Counted from the stretch's first letter, positions 1-12,366 are shown. The stretch is 64,000 nucleotides of DNA from Parietaria judaica (GCA_954871525.1 OX940870.1:9827501-9891500), one strand, 5' to 3'. A program made the numbers and translations. The notes: generated by a model from the letters alone, not told the origin.

Positions 1-1
1 A

Positions 2-346
2 AAAGCCCACCAAACCCACGCCTTCTCACACGACATTGATTCCTTAGACTACGCATATGGATTTCAGCAAATTTCGCGGTTTGAGATGTTGAACATGTTA
101 CAAAGTGAACAGAGGGTCATCCAGGTGGAGAACGTGCCTCACTTGAGGCTTGCCCCGCCGGCGATTTACCACGAGAAGGTAAAGAAAGGAACCCGCCTTC
201 TGACCGGCGAGAGCAGCAGTAACGTGGCGACAACCGAGAAGCAGATCAGAAACAAGAAACTTAAAGACCTCAAAGTAAGAGGATCGTCTCTTCGGTTTCC
301 TTTGAAGTCTAGTATATTCGGCAAAGAGAAGATAAGCAAGAGATGA
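2..346 (+). CDS. 3'-terminal part of an unrecognised gene, open at the left edge
   Basis: The frame is open from base 2 to a TGA at 344-346, giving about 114 codons that enter from outside the window, so this is probably a last exon. The visible peptide is hydrophilic. It has a stretch rich in I/V/P/H residues (around LRLAPPAIYHEK) and then a Lys/Arg-rich tail ending in KISKR. No signal peptide, membrane segment or catalytic motif is visible, and I do not recognise the family. The basic tail would suit a nuclear or nucleic-acid-associated protein, but that is inference. The clean stop followed by AT-rich DNA favours a genuine gene end over chance. Confidence 0.4.
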   Translation, partial: KAHQTHAFSHDIDSLDYAYGFQQISRFEMLNMLQSEQRVIQVENVPHLRLAPPAIYHEKVKKGTRLLTGESSSNVATTEKQIRNKKLKDLKVRGSSLRFPLKSSIFGKEKISKR

Positions 347-2080
347 TGCAGTTTGCGTGTTGAAACGGAGAGACTATCAAATGTGGTCTTAGCGGAGGAT
401 GCAATTTAAGGATGACATCAACGGGTATGACAGTTTCTTAGTTTTATTTCTGAACAATGATTCTTTTGGGTCCTAACATTGTATTTTTATCTCTATTTGG
501 CGTCCGACTTTGTTAAATAGCTGTAACATATCCTTGATTTTGTATTTTTTATTCTATGTAGCTCATTTTGATGTTAGAGCTACCGGGATCAATTGAGACA
601 TGGGTATTTCGAGAATTAACAGTACAGTTCGACGTACGGAGACGCGGAAGTCATCGGAGCTGAAGAAGGGGAAGTCGAGTGAACTTCAGGTTTGATTTCT
701 TTTCCCCTGAAAAATTCCGACAGTTGTCCTGTTTAATTTGGTGATTTTGTGACAATATTTGATTGTGTACGAAGTCATATCCGGGAAGATTTAGCAGCAA
801 GTTTATATATTTAATATAAAATTGATATATGCATATAAACTTTTTAGAGTCGAGTGCATCCATGAAAGGATTTTCAGATTTAACCAAATTCTCACCGCAG
901 GTCCTCAACACAGGAAGCAATTAGCTTCCGGCCACTACAAAACAGTATCGGAGAAAAATGGAAAAAGAATCTTGCCACAGTTCCCTTCTCGGTCAGGCTT
1001 AGCCCGTTTTATTTTTTATTTATTTATTTGTTCTCGTACCTTGTCGTTTTGTTTATTTATCGTCTCCGGTATTTTTTTACTTTGACCTAAGTACATAATA
1101 GGCCTTATAATGAGAAAGTCATAATTGAATAAATTAGTCTTGGTAAGAATTGCTGAGTCATCTCTAGTGTGTAGAGAAAACTAGTCGTCGTCCTCATGGG
1201 GGTAGATGTTGCGGAAACCGAGAGCAACGTGGGCGGAGAGGGAGAGAGGGAGATTCATTAGATCGAGACTTGTGACGAGATCTGTTATTCGGGATTGAGG
1301 AAATTATTAGGTAATTAAACTAATAATAGCATCAAATAAGTTGATGCCGAACATCAAATATTTGTTTTTCTTATCAAATTGTTTAGTGTGCAAAGAATTT
1401 TTGAAGAGCAAGTCATCAAACGATCTCCTAATGAATAGATGATCGTCGTAAAGAATTATGAACAATCTAACGCTGCCGCAGTGCCGCTAATAACTGACAA
1501 AATTAAATTATTTTGCACCAGAATTAGATGATTCAAAGTTGAAAAAAAGAAAAATAAAATTCACGCAAAACTTTGGTTGTGGAAGGTAGAGGCTTAAGTT
1601 TGTGACATGATTTAATGTTGCAAGATGATCTATCTTTAGATCTAAGAAACTGTAGGAAAACGATGTTGTTTTGGCGTCCGAACGACACTCATATTTATTT
1701 AGCTAATTTTATGCTTATCGCCTTATCCGATGGCCACAATTGGATACCAAATTTGACACGCAAATGTTGTGTAAGCCTGAAAGATTTTCAACGATTTGTG
1801 CCGGTAGATTTTCTTGATAGTATCTTTGAGTTTCATCACGATATCTTTACGTATATATGACTTTGTAGGAACTTTGCCTTTTAAATTGGACTAATGGGGG
1901 CTCACTTTACATCGTATTTAGCTAGTAACAATTGAAAATTACTTTGAGCTGTTAAAAGAGTTTCTTGAAAATACAATCCGTTCTCTAAATATTCAACTCA
2001 TACACACACGTACACCTTTGAATATTCAAATGATGGATTGGGACGAACATCGAAAGCAATTAGAAGAATTTCTTTGTGAA
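347..2080. other. AT-rich intergenic DNA, no supported gene
   Basis: No reading frame here has recognisable content. A 30-codon frame at 600-692 ends right after AGGT and could be an exon relic. A minus-strand frame at 1181-1257 is similarly short. Neither has a supported partner exon. Confidence 0.5.
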
Positions 2081-2172
2081 GGCAGCTTCGACAGCGAAGC
2101 TGCCTGTGGGAATTGAACCCACGACTTCTACTTTAGAAGTAACGTGGAACTATCACTAGGCTATCCTAATAA
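2081..2172 (-). repeat. tRNA-derived SINE-like fragment with Pol III boxes A and B
   Basis: On the minus strand, 2109-2119 reads GGTTCAATTCC, a perfect B box. It is flanked by a 5-bp T stem (GTGGG/CCCAC, 2106-2122). An A-box-like TAGCCTAGTGAT lies upstream at 2152-2163. The acceptor stem cannot be formed and the anticodon loop lacks the universal T33, so it is not a working tRNA. Just past the B box is a perfect 10-bp inverted repeat GGCAGCTTCG/CGAAGCTGCC (2081-2090 and 2095-2104) with a 4-base loop. This layout suits a tRNA-derived SINE head; the tail boundary is not visible. Confidence 0.5.
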
Positions 2173-2549
2173 CTACTCAATTAAAAGAATATTAGTGCCC
2201 AAGATATTGATATGGAAAAGGAGGAGATTGGAATACTATTGCCAAGAGATGGTTTTGTAATAGTTAATGCTATACTATGGTTATTTGGAAGACACATTAT
2301 TTATGAACATTTAATTTCATAGAGGGTATATTTTTCTTATAGCCTTTATTTCTATTTATATTTTAAAAAAAAACTAAAGTATTTTAGTTTGACACGTACT
2401 ACCCTCTATGTTGCTAAATGTTTAATTAATTTCTTTAGAAATAAAAATATTAAAATTGAGTTTCTCAGAAAATATAAATATGATGTAAATTTTTACGTGT
2501 TTTCTTTCAATTAAATTTTTTTCCAGACACAATATGTCTATTTTTTAAG

Positions 2550-3508
2550 GGTTAATTGCGGTAATAATGCACAACCTTTGATCAACAGGGGTTTTTGGTC
2601 CCCAACCTTTCAAAGTGTGGGCAAAAATAAACAACGTTTGTTGAGTGTAAAATTCATTGGTCCTTCCGTTAATGGACGTTAATTAGTGCTGATTTGGCAT
2701 CTTGGTTTTGCGGTAGAAGTATTATTTTTCTCTTTACACACACAAATAATGTATTATCATTAGGGCTAAAGTATCAATTTTTTTAACAGTAAAAGTGCTA
2801 ATTATTGAACGGTAAATGTACCATTTTTATAAATGTTCTTTTAGTGGTAAAAGTACCAATTTTTTAGATTGTCACACTCAAAAGTATCAATTTCATTTAA
2901 CCGGCAAAAGTAGCATTACTTTTTAAAAAAAATAAAAACTCAAACCTAAACCTAGAAAAATAAACCAAACTCAACTATGCCATAAATCCGAGCACTAAGC
3001 CAGCCAGTAGACGCCCAAAGAACTTCGTAGAAGCTCCCTCCGAGCGCAACCCAGCACCGACACAGACGATTCCAGCTCGTTCGTTATTAAAGCGCTCCAA
3101 ACTGAGTCATGCACGATCCTCTCCAGCGACCCCCACCTCTCGCCACTCCAAACTGAGTCATACACCAAAACTTTTAATTAAGTCATTTTTTTTTGGTAAT
3201 TCATGCCATAGTACAAAAGAGTTTTCAGTTTAGTTTTGACATTAGAATTGTATCAATTTTTCTTTGATGTTCTGAATATATTAGAAGATGGAGAATAATG
3301 TTCCATTTTTTCCCTTCAGTAAACTTGATACTCTTGTTTGATTACGGAAAGTATATTCATCAATATTCAGCTCCAATTAACTCTATTAACGGAAGGACTA
3401 ACGGATTTTACATTCAACAAACGTTGTGTATTTATGTTCACACTTTAAAAGGTTGGGACCTAAAACCCCTGTTGATCAAAGATTGTGCATTATTACCGCA
3501 ATTAACCT
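2550..3508. mobile_element. Non-autonomous Mutator-like foldback element (MULE-MITE)
   Basis: The two ends are imperfect inverted copies of each other over about 140 bp. The left end starts GGTTAATTGCGG and the right end finishes CCGCAATTAACCT. The inner part of both arms repeats the motif of a Pro/Thr-rich run around GGTCCTTCCGTTAAT. A 9-bp direct repeat TTTTTTAAG flanks it (2541-2549 and 3509-3517), which is the Mutator-like target-site length. The boundary is uncertain by one base. No transposase is present. The wider flank AATATGTCTA also occurs on both sides. The same terminal sequence recurs at 43926 and, more distantly, at 57287. Confidence 0.75.
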
Positions 3509-3517
3509 TTTTTTAAG

Positions 3518-3908
3518 GCTAATATGTCTATTTTTAACTGGACAAATAAAAAATATATTTTATATTAATTAAAAATAAAATACAAATGGAAAAAGCAAAA
3601 TTCCTTACGTGGATGCATACGTTACGATTCAGTCTTGCGTATTTTCCAAGACAAAAAAAAAAAATAAAAAAAAATCATCAAGTTATGAGGAGAAGTAAAT
3701 TTAGACGGCGCATATTTGTCCAAACCTCTCCTAAGTCCTAACCAAAGCATGTGAATGTGATGTCTCTCTCCCTCACACGTGCATGCATGTTCAAAATAAC
3801 AACTCACACACACACCACACACGTCCATTTTTGGCTTACGATAAATACACAACACACGTCTAAGCTCTCAAGAACCTTCATATCTTGAGCTTCTGTGACA
3901 CCCAAAAC
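3518..3908 (+). promoter_or_regulatory. Upstream region of the first CYP82-type gene
   Basis: AT-rich DNA with a poly-A tract near 3655-3675 and a CA-rich tract at about 3799-3823. A weak TATA-like ATAAATA lies at 3841-3847, about 65 bases before the ATG at 3909. This placement is plausible for a core promoter but no strong consensus is present. Confidence 0.35.
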
Positions 3909-4543
3909 ATGGAGCTTCATGATTATCTAGCCAATTTTAGCCCTTCAATCCTTCCCGCTGCTACCAAACTAGCCGTTATCTTTGCCACTGCTCTCTTTCT
4001 CTATCACCTGATCATATGGAGGAAACCAAGAAACCATTCACGACCGCCTCCGCCACCGGAAGCCGGTGGAGCGTGGCCTATCATCGGCCACCTCCCCCTC
4101 CTAAAGGGCCCACAACCGGCCTACAAAGCGTTGGCCAAGATGGCGGAAAAGCACGGCCCAATCTTCACCGTGCGCATGGGCGTCCACCGAACCCTAGTCG
4201 TGAGCAGCTCGGAGATCGCCAGAGAGTGTTTCACGACCAACGACAAGGCCTTCGCGAGCCGTCCTAAGGGCGTAGCCTCGGAGGTGATGTCCTACAACTA
4301 CGCCATGTTTGGATTGGCCAGGTACGGTCCGTACTGGCGCCAATCCCGGAAGATCGCCGTGGTCGAGCTTCTCTCGAACCACCGGCTCGAGAATCTCCGC
4401 CCTGTCTGGGAGTTGGAGGTCCGCACTGCCGTGAAAGAGCTCTACGCTCTCTGGGCTAACAACGGCAGCAAAGCCAGCTATGCAGTGAGGATGGAGATGA
4501 AGAAATGGTTTGGTAACTTAGCACTGGATATCGTGTTCAGGAT

Positions 4544-6674
4544 TGTAAAACCTTGTTTAATATATATATATATATATATATAAATAATAATAAAAAAAAG
4601 TCAGAGAGTGGTTCGAATAAACCATCTCCAGCCCCTCTTTTTTTTTTTTCTCTTTCTTCTCGGCATCACCTCCCTCTCTCTCCTCTTTATCATTTCTCTC
4701 CCATCAAAATATTCAAAGCTTCATAACTCCGTCACCGGAGCTCCGATCAACGAGATTTTGGTATCGCCGGAAAGCTCTCGAGAGGGCGAACAAGATGATG
4801 GGCGGATTACAACCATACGTGACGGCGTTTAGCCGAAATAGTCGCCGGAAGGTTCGGTTTTTAGCTCTAGATCTTTTTCGTTTGGATTTGAATTTGAGAA
4901 AACTAACACCGGAACCGGGTTCACGAAGGTTAGTAGAGTTTGATGGAGCTGTCACCTCGCCGTCGCAGTCGCCGGTCGCCGCCGTCGGCCGCCGTCGTCA
5001 TTTTCCGATATCGAATTTTATTGAGGGGTTTTTAAGCCCTCGTCGAGGAGATCGAAAGCCCTCAATCGGAATTGTCATCGGACTCCCGGTAAGCTCGAAT
5101 TTCCTTGCCCTAGATTATGATTTAGATGATAAAATTAGGTATGTTCTGGGCCTTGATTGATGAAATTGACCTCGCCATTGTGTTTAGAATAGTCGAATTA
5201 GGCTAGGAGAGGTATCACATTGTCGAATTGATGCCCGTTTTACTGCCTCGTTTTGCGTGCCCGACGGGAATTCGGCCCGGGTTAAATGTCAGCGTATCGG
5301 GTTTTCAATTTACAATTTGAATTCCAATCTTAGTAATATTTGACTTATGGATGGTATCGGTGTTATAGTTGGCGCGGATAGTCGTCCCGTGGTCACCTCG
5401 AAAACCGTGCTACCTGAATCACCCGTTATGAATAGTACATCGGATCCCGAAGTCTCTGATCATCGAAGTCAAGGCCAAGACGAACCCGCATCTTCGACTA
5501 GCTAGTCGATCGGTCAAAGTTTCCACAGATCGAGGTAGGGGCTATTACATTTTCTCGCTCTTTAAAATTGATGTAGAAACCAACGCTCTAATGAAGATTG
5601 AACCGGATAGGTTAAGATTGGATTTAATGTAATGATTTGATAATTAGTAAAATTAATGTTATATAGCCGTCGCTTGATAGCGAGGCTGGATACCAGGTAT
5701 GGTTGCATCGGATTGATGCTTGTTATATTTTATGTTTATGACTACGTCGGGATGACGTATGTTGATATGGTATCCGCTTCGGGCGGATGATGATTATTAT
5801 GTTATGGTTCCCGCTTCGGGCGGATGATGATTAATATGATATGGTACCCGCTTCGGGCGGATGAGCTGCTGACGAGCAGCTGGCTACTGCGCAGTAGGCC
5901 GGATATGGATATGGATATGGATATGGATGTGATTGGACCCAAAAGTCAACATTTCGACCCATGGCGAACTGGCCGTCTTTGGTGGTGATTAGGATCCCGA
6001 GTCGAGGGCGAGTTACGGTTAGGGACTTCTAGTCCACCTGTGCTCGTGCCTTGAGGACTCGATGGGATATAGTGGAGAAAAGGCGCGAGCTGACTCGGCA
6101 TGGACCACCGAAATGATTTGACTTTTGTGGAGTATATTTATTTATCTGTTTTATTGTTGAAAGTGAGAAAATGATGAATAAATGGTTTATGATGTCATTT
6201 AATTTAGTTAATCGAAATTTGACTAATAAAGGTTCGGTAAAGAGAATTGGTAATAGATTCCCTACTGAGCCTGTGGTGCTCACCCCTTCCATATACATCT
6301 TTTTCTTTCCAGCTTCAGGTGGTGTTCAGTATCAGACTCCGGAAGAGGAGTAGTTTGATTCAGGAAGTCTACATGTTCGTCGTGGTTAATTTCGTATTTT
6401 TAGTTGATCTTTTATTTCGAAAATGTAAAGGATTAAATTAAGGATATTTGTGATGGTGGTACTTTGTAATTGTCGTTTTATGGTGTTGTATAAACTGTGG
6501 TCGTTTATGTTGTATTGTCGTTTTAAGTCCCATGGGCAAAAGTTATGTATTTGTTGACGTGGGCGTTGAATATTCAACGATATCAGTTGAATGATGATGT
6601 GTCATTGATAAATCCAAGTTTGAATAGTCGTTGTCTTTGTCTTATTCTACTAACCCCCATATAGGGGCGTTACA
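4544..6674 (+). repeat. 5' LTR of the gypsy element
   Basis: 2131 bp. Near its start is a TA microsatellite. In the middle are three copies of CCGCTTCGGGCGG at 5774, 5811 and 5848, exactly 37 bp apart, each able to form a 4-bp stem with a UUCGG loop. Then come the hairpin GCTGCT/AGCAGC (5865-5880), the palindrome CTACTGCGCAGTAG (5884-5897) and a run of GGATAT repeats. Open frames inside it (for example 4795-5160) are not credible genes: a single-base LTR difference truncates that frame in the 3' copy. Confidence 0.95.
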
Positions 6675-6677
6675 GTT

Positions 6678-6690
6678 TGGTATCAGAGCC
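6678..6690 (+). other. Primer binding site of the gypsy element
   Basis: TGGTATCAGAGCC lies three bases after the 5' LTR end and is complementary to the 3' end of initiator tRNA-Met, the usual primer of this group. Confidence 0.85.
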
Positions 6691-6810
6691 AAGTTTACGG
6701 CACCTAGGGTACAACACTATAATTTTTATTTTTATTTTGCGTTTTTGTCGTGTTTTATTTTGTATCACCATCCATAATCCTGACATTTAATCTTTTTACA
6801 GTTGATCAAC

Positions 6811-9800
6811 ATGGTTCGGAATTCCCAAAGTACCCTAAATCTGCGTCCCCCGTTAAATCTTGAAAAATCTGCATTGTATAATGTTCCATAATACGTGATA
6901 CAATCTCTTAGTTCTGCAGTTGAAATAATGAAATCTTTTAAGGAGATCCTGTTCCAAAATCCTCTATAGTTTGATGAATTTCCTGATGTTGCTACAATTG
7001 AAAAGCGATTGGCATTAATGATGAAAAATTTGAGGTGCTCTATAATTCTGATGTCATAGTTAGCCCTGAAGCTAGAATGGTAAATTTTGGGTAATGATTT
7101 CATGCGCAATGGGTTTGCGAGAACTTTACGCCAAAGCGTTACTCTAATTTCTCAGAATTGATTGTTTCAGCCAAAAACCTCGAGACATGTATTATTCCTT
7201 CATCGTTGTGCGCTCATATAGGAAATTGCCAAAAGCTTTAATGATCTACAAGTCTTGTGAGCTTGTTATTGAGGGAAGTAAATTCTCATTTGAAGAAATC
7301 GTTCCCCGTATGATCGAGTTTGATGTAACATTGGAATTGAATATATTAGAGAAGTACCGTGCTATAGTAGACTGCTACAAAACATGGCACCCACAGAAGA
7401 AAAGAAAATGAGCATGTTAATATGGCCTCGTAATTTTATCTTGAAGTCTCTCCTTGGAGGAAAGATGAATTTTGAAGGGTCGGAAGTTAATTGTACCATT
7501 GAAGGTGTGAGGCAAAGTGCAATCGACCCGCACATCCCAATAGTACAAGATCTTGAAGATGTGTTTTCCGCAGAGATTTTAGGATTTCCTCCAGATTGTC
7601 GATTGGGTTTGACATTGACCTAGTTCCTGGGAGTTTTCCGATTTCTATGGCTCATTTCCGTATGGCTCCAGCAGAATTGGCAGAATTGAAGAAGCAATTA
7701 GACGACTTGTTGAGTAAAAAGGTTCATCTGGCAGAGTACATCACCGTGGGGAGCGCCGGTGTTATTCGCTAAGAAAACTAATGATAATTTACGCTTTTGT
7801 GTGGACTACAGACAGCTCAACAAGGTAACGATTAAGAATAAATACCCTTTACCGCGCATAGAGGACTTATTTGATCAATTGGGAGGATGCAAGTTCTTCT
7901 CAAAGATAGACTTGCGGTCAGGTTACCACCAGTTGAGGATTCGAGATGCCGACATTCCGAAGATAGCGTTCTGTTTGTGATATGGTCACTTTGAGTTCAC
8001 GCTTATGCATTTTGGTTTAACGAACGCTCCAGCGGCGTTTATGGACTTAATGAATAGAGTTTTCCGACCATACTTGGATCGATTCGTTGTTGTCTTCATT
8101 GACGACATACTTATCTATTCAAGAACTTTGGAGGAACACGCAGAACATTTGCGGATCGTTTTGCAGACTTTGCGGGACCATCGTTTATATGCGGAAAAAA
8201 AAAATGCGAATTCTGGATGACCAAAGTGAAGCTCTTAGGCCATATGATCTCGCAAGAAGGTATTGCCGTAGACCCGTCAAAGATTGAAGCTATCTTGAAC
8301 CGGAGGCAACCAAGAAATGTGGCGGAAGTTCGAAGCTTCCTAGGGCTTGCGGGCTATTTCAGGAAGTTTTTGGAGAATTTCTCAAAGATTGTTGCGCCCC
8401 TAAGCAAGCTCACCAGAAAAGATGTTCAGTTCAGATGGGATGATGGATGTGAAGAGTCTTTTTTTCAGAATTGAAACGACGATTGACGAGTGCTCCTGTC
8501 CTTGTTGTTCCCAATGTAGATGAAGTGTTTACAGTGTATACTGACGCATTTCGAAGTGGACTATGCTGTGTGCTTATGCAACAAGGGAGAGTGGTGACAT
8601 ATGGTTCTAGGCAGTAGTCTCACGAACTAAATTATCTCACCCTTGACTTGGAGCTAGCAACAGTTTTGCACTTAAAATTTGGCGTTGTCGTCTTTACGGC
8701 TCAAGATTTAAGATATTCATTAATCATCAAAGTCTCAAGTATTTGTTCACTCAAAAGAGATTTGAGTCTATGACAACGAAGATGAGTGGAGTATATGAAA
8801 GATTATGATTTTAGTCTACAGTATCGCCCAAGAAAAGCAAAGGTGGTGGCCGATGATTTAAGTCGGAAGAACCATGGTTTGGTTGCTTCTATGGCCTTGG
8901 AACCATGAAAAGATCGGTTACCGTTGGTGATTACAATTTAGAATTTCATACCGACGGATTCAAATCATGTGCATACAACGTCATAGTTGTTCCATCAATG
9001 GTACTTCAAGTCAGACAAAGTTTGTCGAGTGATGAGATATTATAAGAGATATGGAATCGGTTACGAGTTGGAGAACAACTTGAATGATGGAGTGTGGGCG
9101 TCGATGGGTTTTTATCGTACAAAAGAAGGCTTGCGGTGCCCGATGAAGCTACAAAAAAAAAAAAAAAAGTGTGCCATCCTACAAGAATATCATCGTTTCA
9201 AGTTTCTATTCACCATGAAGTATGAAAATGTACCAAAAACCTAAAGATGCAATATTATTGGTACGAAATGAAATTGATGTGGCAATGTTCGTGAAGAGAT
9301 GTCCAGTTTGCCGAATGGTCAAAGCAGAGCATAAGAAACTCGGCGGGGAGCTCAAGCCACTGGAAATACCCGAGTGAAAATGGGACTGCATCACCATGGA
9401 CTTCGTTTTGGGGTTTCCCCGGACTCGAGGTGGACATGATGCAGTGTGGGTGATCGTTGATAGATTGTTAAAATCAGCCCAGTTTTTAACCATTTGGACA
9501 TGTTACAAGGTTCCGAAACTCTGTAAACTATATATGGAAAAGATAGTAAGGCCTTATGGAGTCCCTGTTTTAATAGTTTCCGACCGAGATGCTCGTTTCG
9601 CCTCAAAGTTTTGGAGAAGATTACAAAAATAAATGGGAACTGATTTGAGTTTCAGCACAGCTTTTCACCCGCAGACTGACGGGAAATCAGATCGAGTAAT
9701 TCAAATCTTTGAAGACATGCTTCGAATGTACGTCTTGGAATTCATAGGAAAATGGAAAGAGCACCTTTCATTCGTAGAATTTGCATACAATAATAGTTTT

Positions 9801-10100
9801 CAGGCTAGTACCGGTACAGTGAGGCCTTGTATGGTCGACCTTGCCGTTCGCCTCTTCGTTGGGTCGAGTATGAAGATCGTATTACTCTCAGTCCTTCCTA
9901 TCTCAGAGAACAACTGTCTCATGTTCACAACGTATTTCACGTGTCGATATTGAGAAGGTATGAACTCGATTCCCAGCAAATCATTCTGTAGACAGAGGTA
10001 CCCGTTCAATAAAATGTGACGTATAAGGAATACCCGATTCAGATTAACGCCCGTGAAGTTAAACTTCTTCGTCGATGAAAGATCCCTCAATACAAAGTGG
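6811..10100 (+). pseudogene. Degenerate gypsy gag-pol remnant (RT, RNase H, integrase)
   Basis: A gag-like start at 6811 runs into stops within about 27 codons. The protease/RT linker (LEDVFSAE) is near 7556. RT covers about 7750-8470 and contains the FIDDILIYS active site. It is broken by a TGA at 7978-7980, where related elements usually have Arg, so a CGA-to-TGA change is likely. It is also broken by frameshifts in an A run (about 8196-8205) and a T run (about 8459-8465). RNase H remnants extend to about 8900. Integrase remnants include CPVC near 9300, TMDF near 9390, SDRD near 9580 and PQTDGKSDR near 9670; here the usual catalytic Glu position reads Asp. A C-terminal gypsy tail ends near 10,200. 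It cannot make a functional polyprotein. Confidence 0.85.
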
Positions 10101-10233
10101 TGTGGAAAAATCCCGACATAAGAAAGGAAACATGAGAGTTGGACTCGGAGATGATGGAGAAGTACCCGTCTTTGTTCACGGGTGGTTTCGTTTAAATTTC
10201 GAGGACGAAATTTTTTTTAAAGGGGTGGAGTAT

Positions 10234-12366
10234 TGTAAAACCTTGTTTAATATATATATATATATATATATATAAATAATAATAAAAAAAAGTCAGAGAG
10301 TGGTTCGAATAAACCATCTCCAGCCCCTCTCTTTTTTTTTTCTCTTTCTTCTCGGCATCACCTCCCTCTCTCTCCTCTCTATCATTTCTCTCCCATCAAA
10401 ATATTCAAAGCTTCATAACTCCGTCACCGGAGCTCCGATCAACGAGATTTTGGTATCGCCGGAAAGCTCTCGAGAGGGCGAACAAGATGATGGGCGGATT
10501 ACAACCATACGTGACGGCGTTTAGCCGAAATAGTCGCCGGAAGGTTCGGTTTTTAGCTCTAGATCTTTTTCGTTTGGATTTGAATTTGAGAAAACTAACA
10601 CCGGAACCGGGTTCACGAAGGTTAGTAGAGTTTGATGGAGCTGTCACCTCGCCGTCGCAGTCGCCGGTCGCCGCCGTCGGCCGCCGTCGTCATTTTCCGA
10701 TATCGAATTTTATTGAGGGGTTTTGAAGCCCTCGTCGAGGAGATCGAAAGCCCTCAATCGGAATTGTCATCGGACTCCCGGTAAGCTCGAATTTCCTTGC
10801 CCTAGATTATGATTTAGATGATAAAATTAGGTATGTTCTGGGCCTTGATTGATGAAATTGACCTCGCCATTGTGTTTAGAATAGTCGAATTAGGCTAGGA
10901 GAGGTATCACATTGTCGAATTGATGCCCGTTTTACTGCCTCGTTTTGCGTGCCCGACGGGAATTCGGCCCGGGTTAAATGTCAGCGTATCGGGTTTTCAA
11001 TTTACAATTTGAATTCCAATCTTAGTAATATTTGACTTATGGATGGTATCGGTGTTATAGTTGGCGCGGATAGTCGTCCCGTGGTCACCTCGAAAACCGT
11101 GCTACCTGAATCACCCGTTATGAATAGTACATCGGATCCCGAAGTCTCTGATCATCGAAGTCAAGGCCAAGACGAACCCGCATCTTCGACTAGCTAGTCG
11201 ATCGGTCAAAGTTTCCACAGATCGAGGTAGGGGCTATTACATTTTCTCGCTCTTTAAAATTGATGTAGAAACCAACGCTCTAATGAAGATTGAACCGGAT
11301 AGGTTAAGATTGGATTTAATGTAATGATTTGATAATTAGTAAAATTAATGTTATATAGCCGTCGCTTGATAGCGAGGCTGGATACCAGGTATGGTTGCAT
11401 CGGATTGATGCTTGTTATATTTTATGTTTATGACTACGTCGGGATGACGTATGTTGATATGGTATCCGCTTCGGGCGGATGATGATTATTATGTTATGGT
11501 TCCCGCTTCGGGCGGATGATGATTAATATGATATGGTACCCGCTTCGGGCGGATGAGCTGCTGACGAGCAGCTGGCTACTGCGCAGTAGGCCGGATATGG
11601 ATATGGATATGGATATGGATGTGATTGGACCCAAAAGTCAACATTTCGACCCATGGCGAACTGGCCGTCTTTGGTGGTGATTAGGATCCCGAGTCGAGGG
11701 CGAGTTACGGTTAGGGACTTCTAGTCCACCTGTGCTCGTGCCTTGAGGACTCGATGGGATATAGTGGAGAAAAGGCGCGAGCTGACTCGGCATGGACCAC
11801 CGAAATGATTTGACTTTTGTGGAGTATATTTATTTATCTGTTTTATTGTTGAAAGTGAGAAAATGATGAATAAATGGTTTATGATGTCATTTAATTTAGT
11901 TAATCGAAATTTGACTAATAAAGGTTCGGTAAAGAGAATTGGTAATAGATTCCCTACTGAGCCTGTGGTGCTCACCCCTTCCATATACATCTTTTTCTTT
12001 CCAGCTTCAGGTGGTGTTCAGTATCAGACTCCGGAAGAGGAGTAGTTTGATTCAGGAAGTCTACATGTTCGTCGTGGTTAATTTCGTATTTTTAGTTGAT
12101 CTTTTATTTCGAAAATGTAAAGGATTAAATTAAGGATATTTGTGATGGTGGTACTTTGTAATTGTCGTTTTATGGTGTTGTATAAACTGTGGTCGTTTAT
12201 GTTGTATTGTCGTTTTAAGTCCCATGGGCAAAAGTTATGTATTTGTTGACGTGGGCGTTGAATATTCAACGATATCAGTTGAATGATGATGTGTCATTGA
12301 TAAATCCAAGTTTGAATAGTCGTTGTCTTTGTCTTATTCTACTAACCCCCATATAGGGGCGTTACA
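10234..12366 (+). repeat. 3' LTR of the gypsy element
   Basis: 2133 bp, matching the 5' LTR except for one extra TA unit near the start, T/C changes in the T-rich leader (near 10330 and 10379) and one T/G change near 10726. The three 37-bp-spaced CCGCTTCGGGCGG hairpins recur at 11466, 11503 and 11540. Confidence 0.95.

Larger units (their letters stand above)
4544..12366 (+). mobile_element. Young Ty3/gypsy LTR retrotransposon inserted in the CYP82-type exon
   Basis: Two near-identical LTRs (4544-6674, 10234-12366) start TGTAAAAC and end GTTACA. The 5-bp target duplication AGGAT flanks the element (4539-4543, 12367-12371). A primer site TGGTATCAGAGCC (6678-6690, initiator tRNA-Met type) and a purine tract (about 10219-10230) complete the structure. 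Internal order is reverse transcriptase, RNase H, integrase, which is the gypsy order. The internal region is only about 3.56 kb, with most of gag and the protease gone or unreadable. The LTRs differ by about three substitutions plus one TA dinucleotide, so insertion is recent. Confidence 0.95.

Noticed and set aside
600..692. Small plus-strand gene
   Set aside because: Thirty codons ending at AGGT with no partner exon or recognisable product.
1181..1257. Minus-strand terminal exon with Ser/Leu-rich start and acidic end
   Set aside because: About 25 codons, no upstream exon found and no family recognised.
2100..2172. Functional tRNA gene on the minus strand
   Set aside because: The T arm is good, but no acceptor stem pairs and the anticodon loop lacks T33; better read as a SINE relic.
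3298..3516. 72-codon frame ending near the 2550-3508 element
   Set aside because: Lies in the right terminal inverted repeat of the Mutator-like element; non-coding.
4795..5160. 121-codon frame in the gypsy 5' LTR as a gene
   Set aside because: The same DNA in the 3' LTR is truncated by one substitution; LTR sequence, no recognisable domain.
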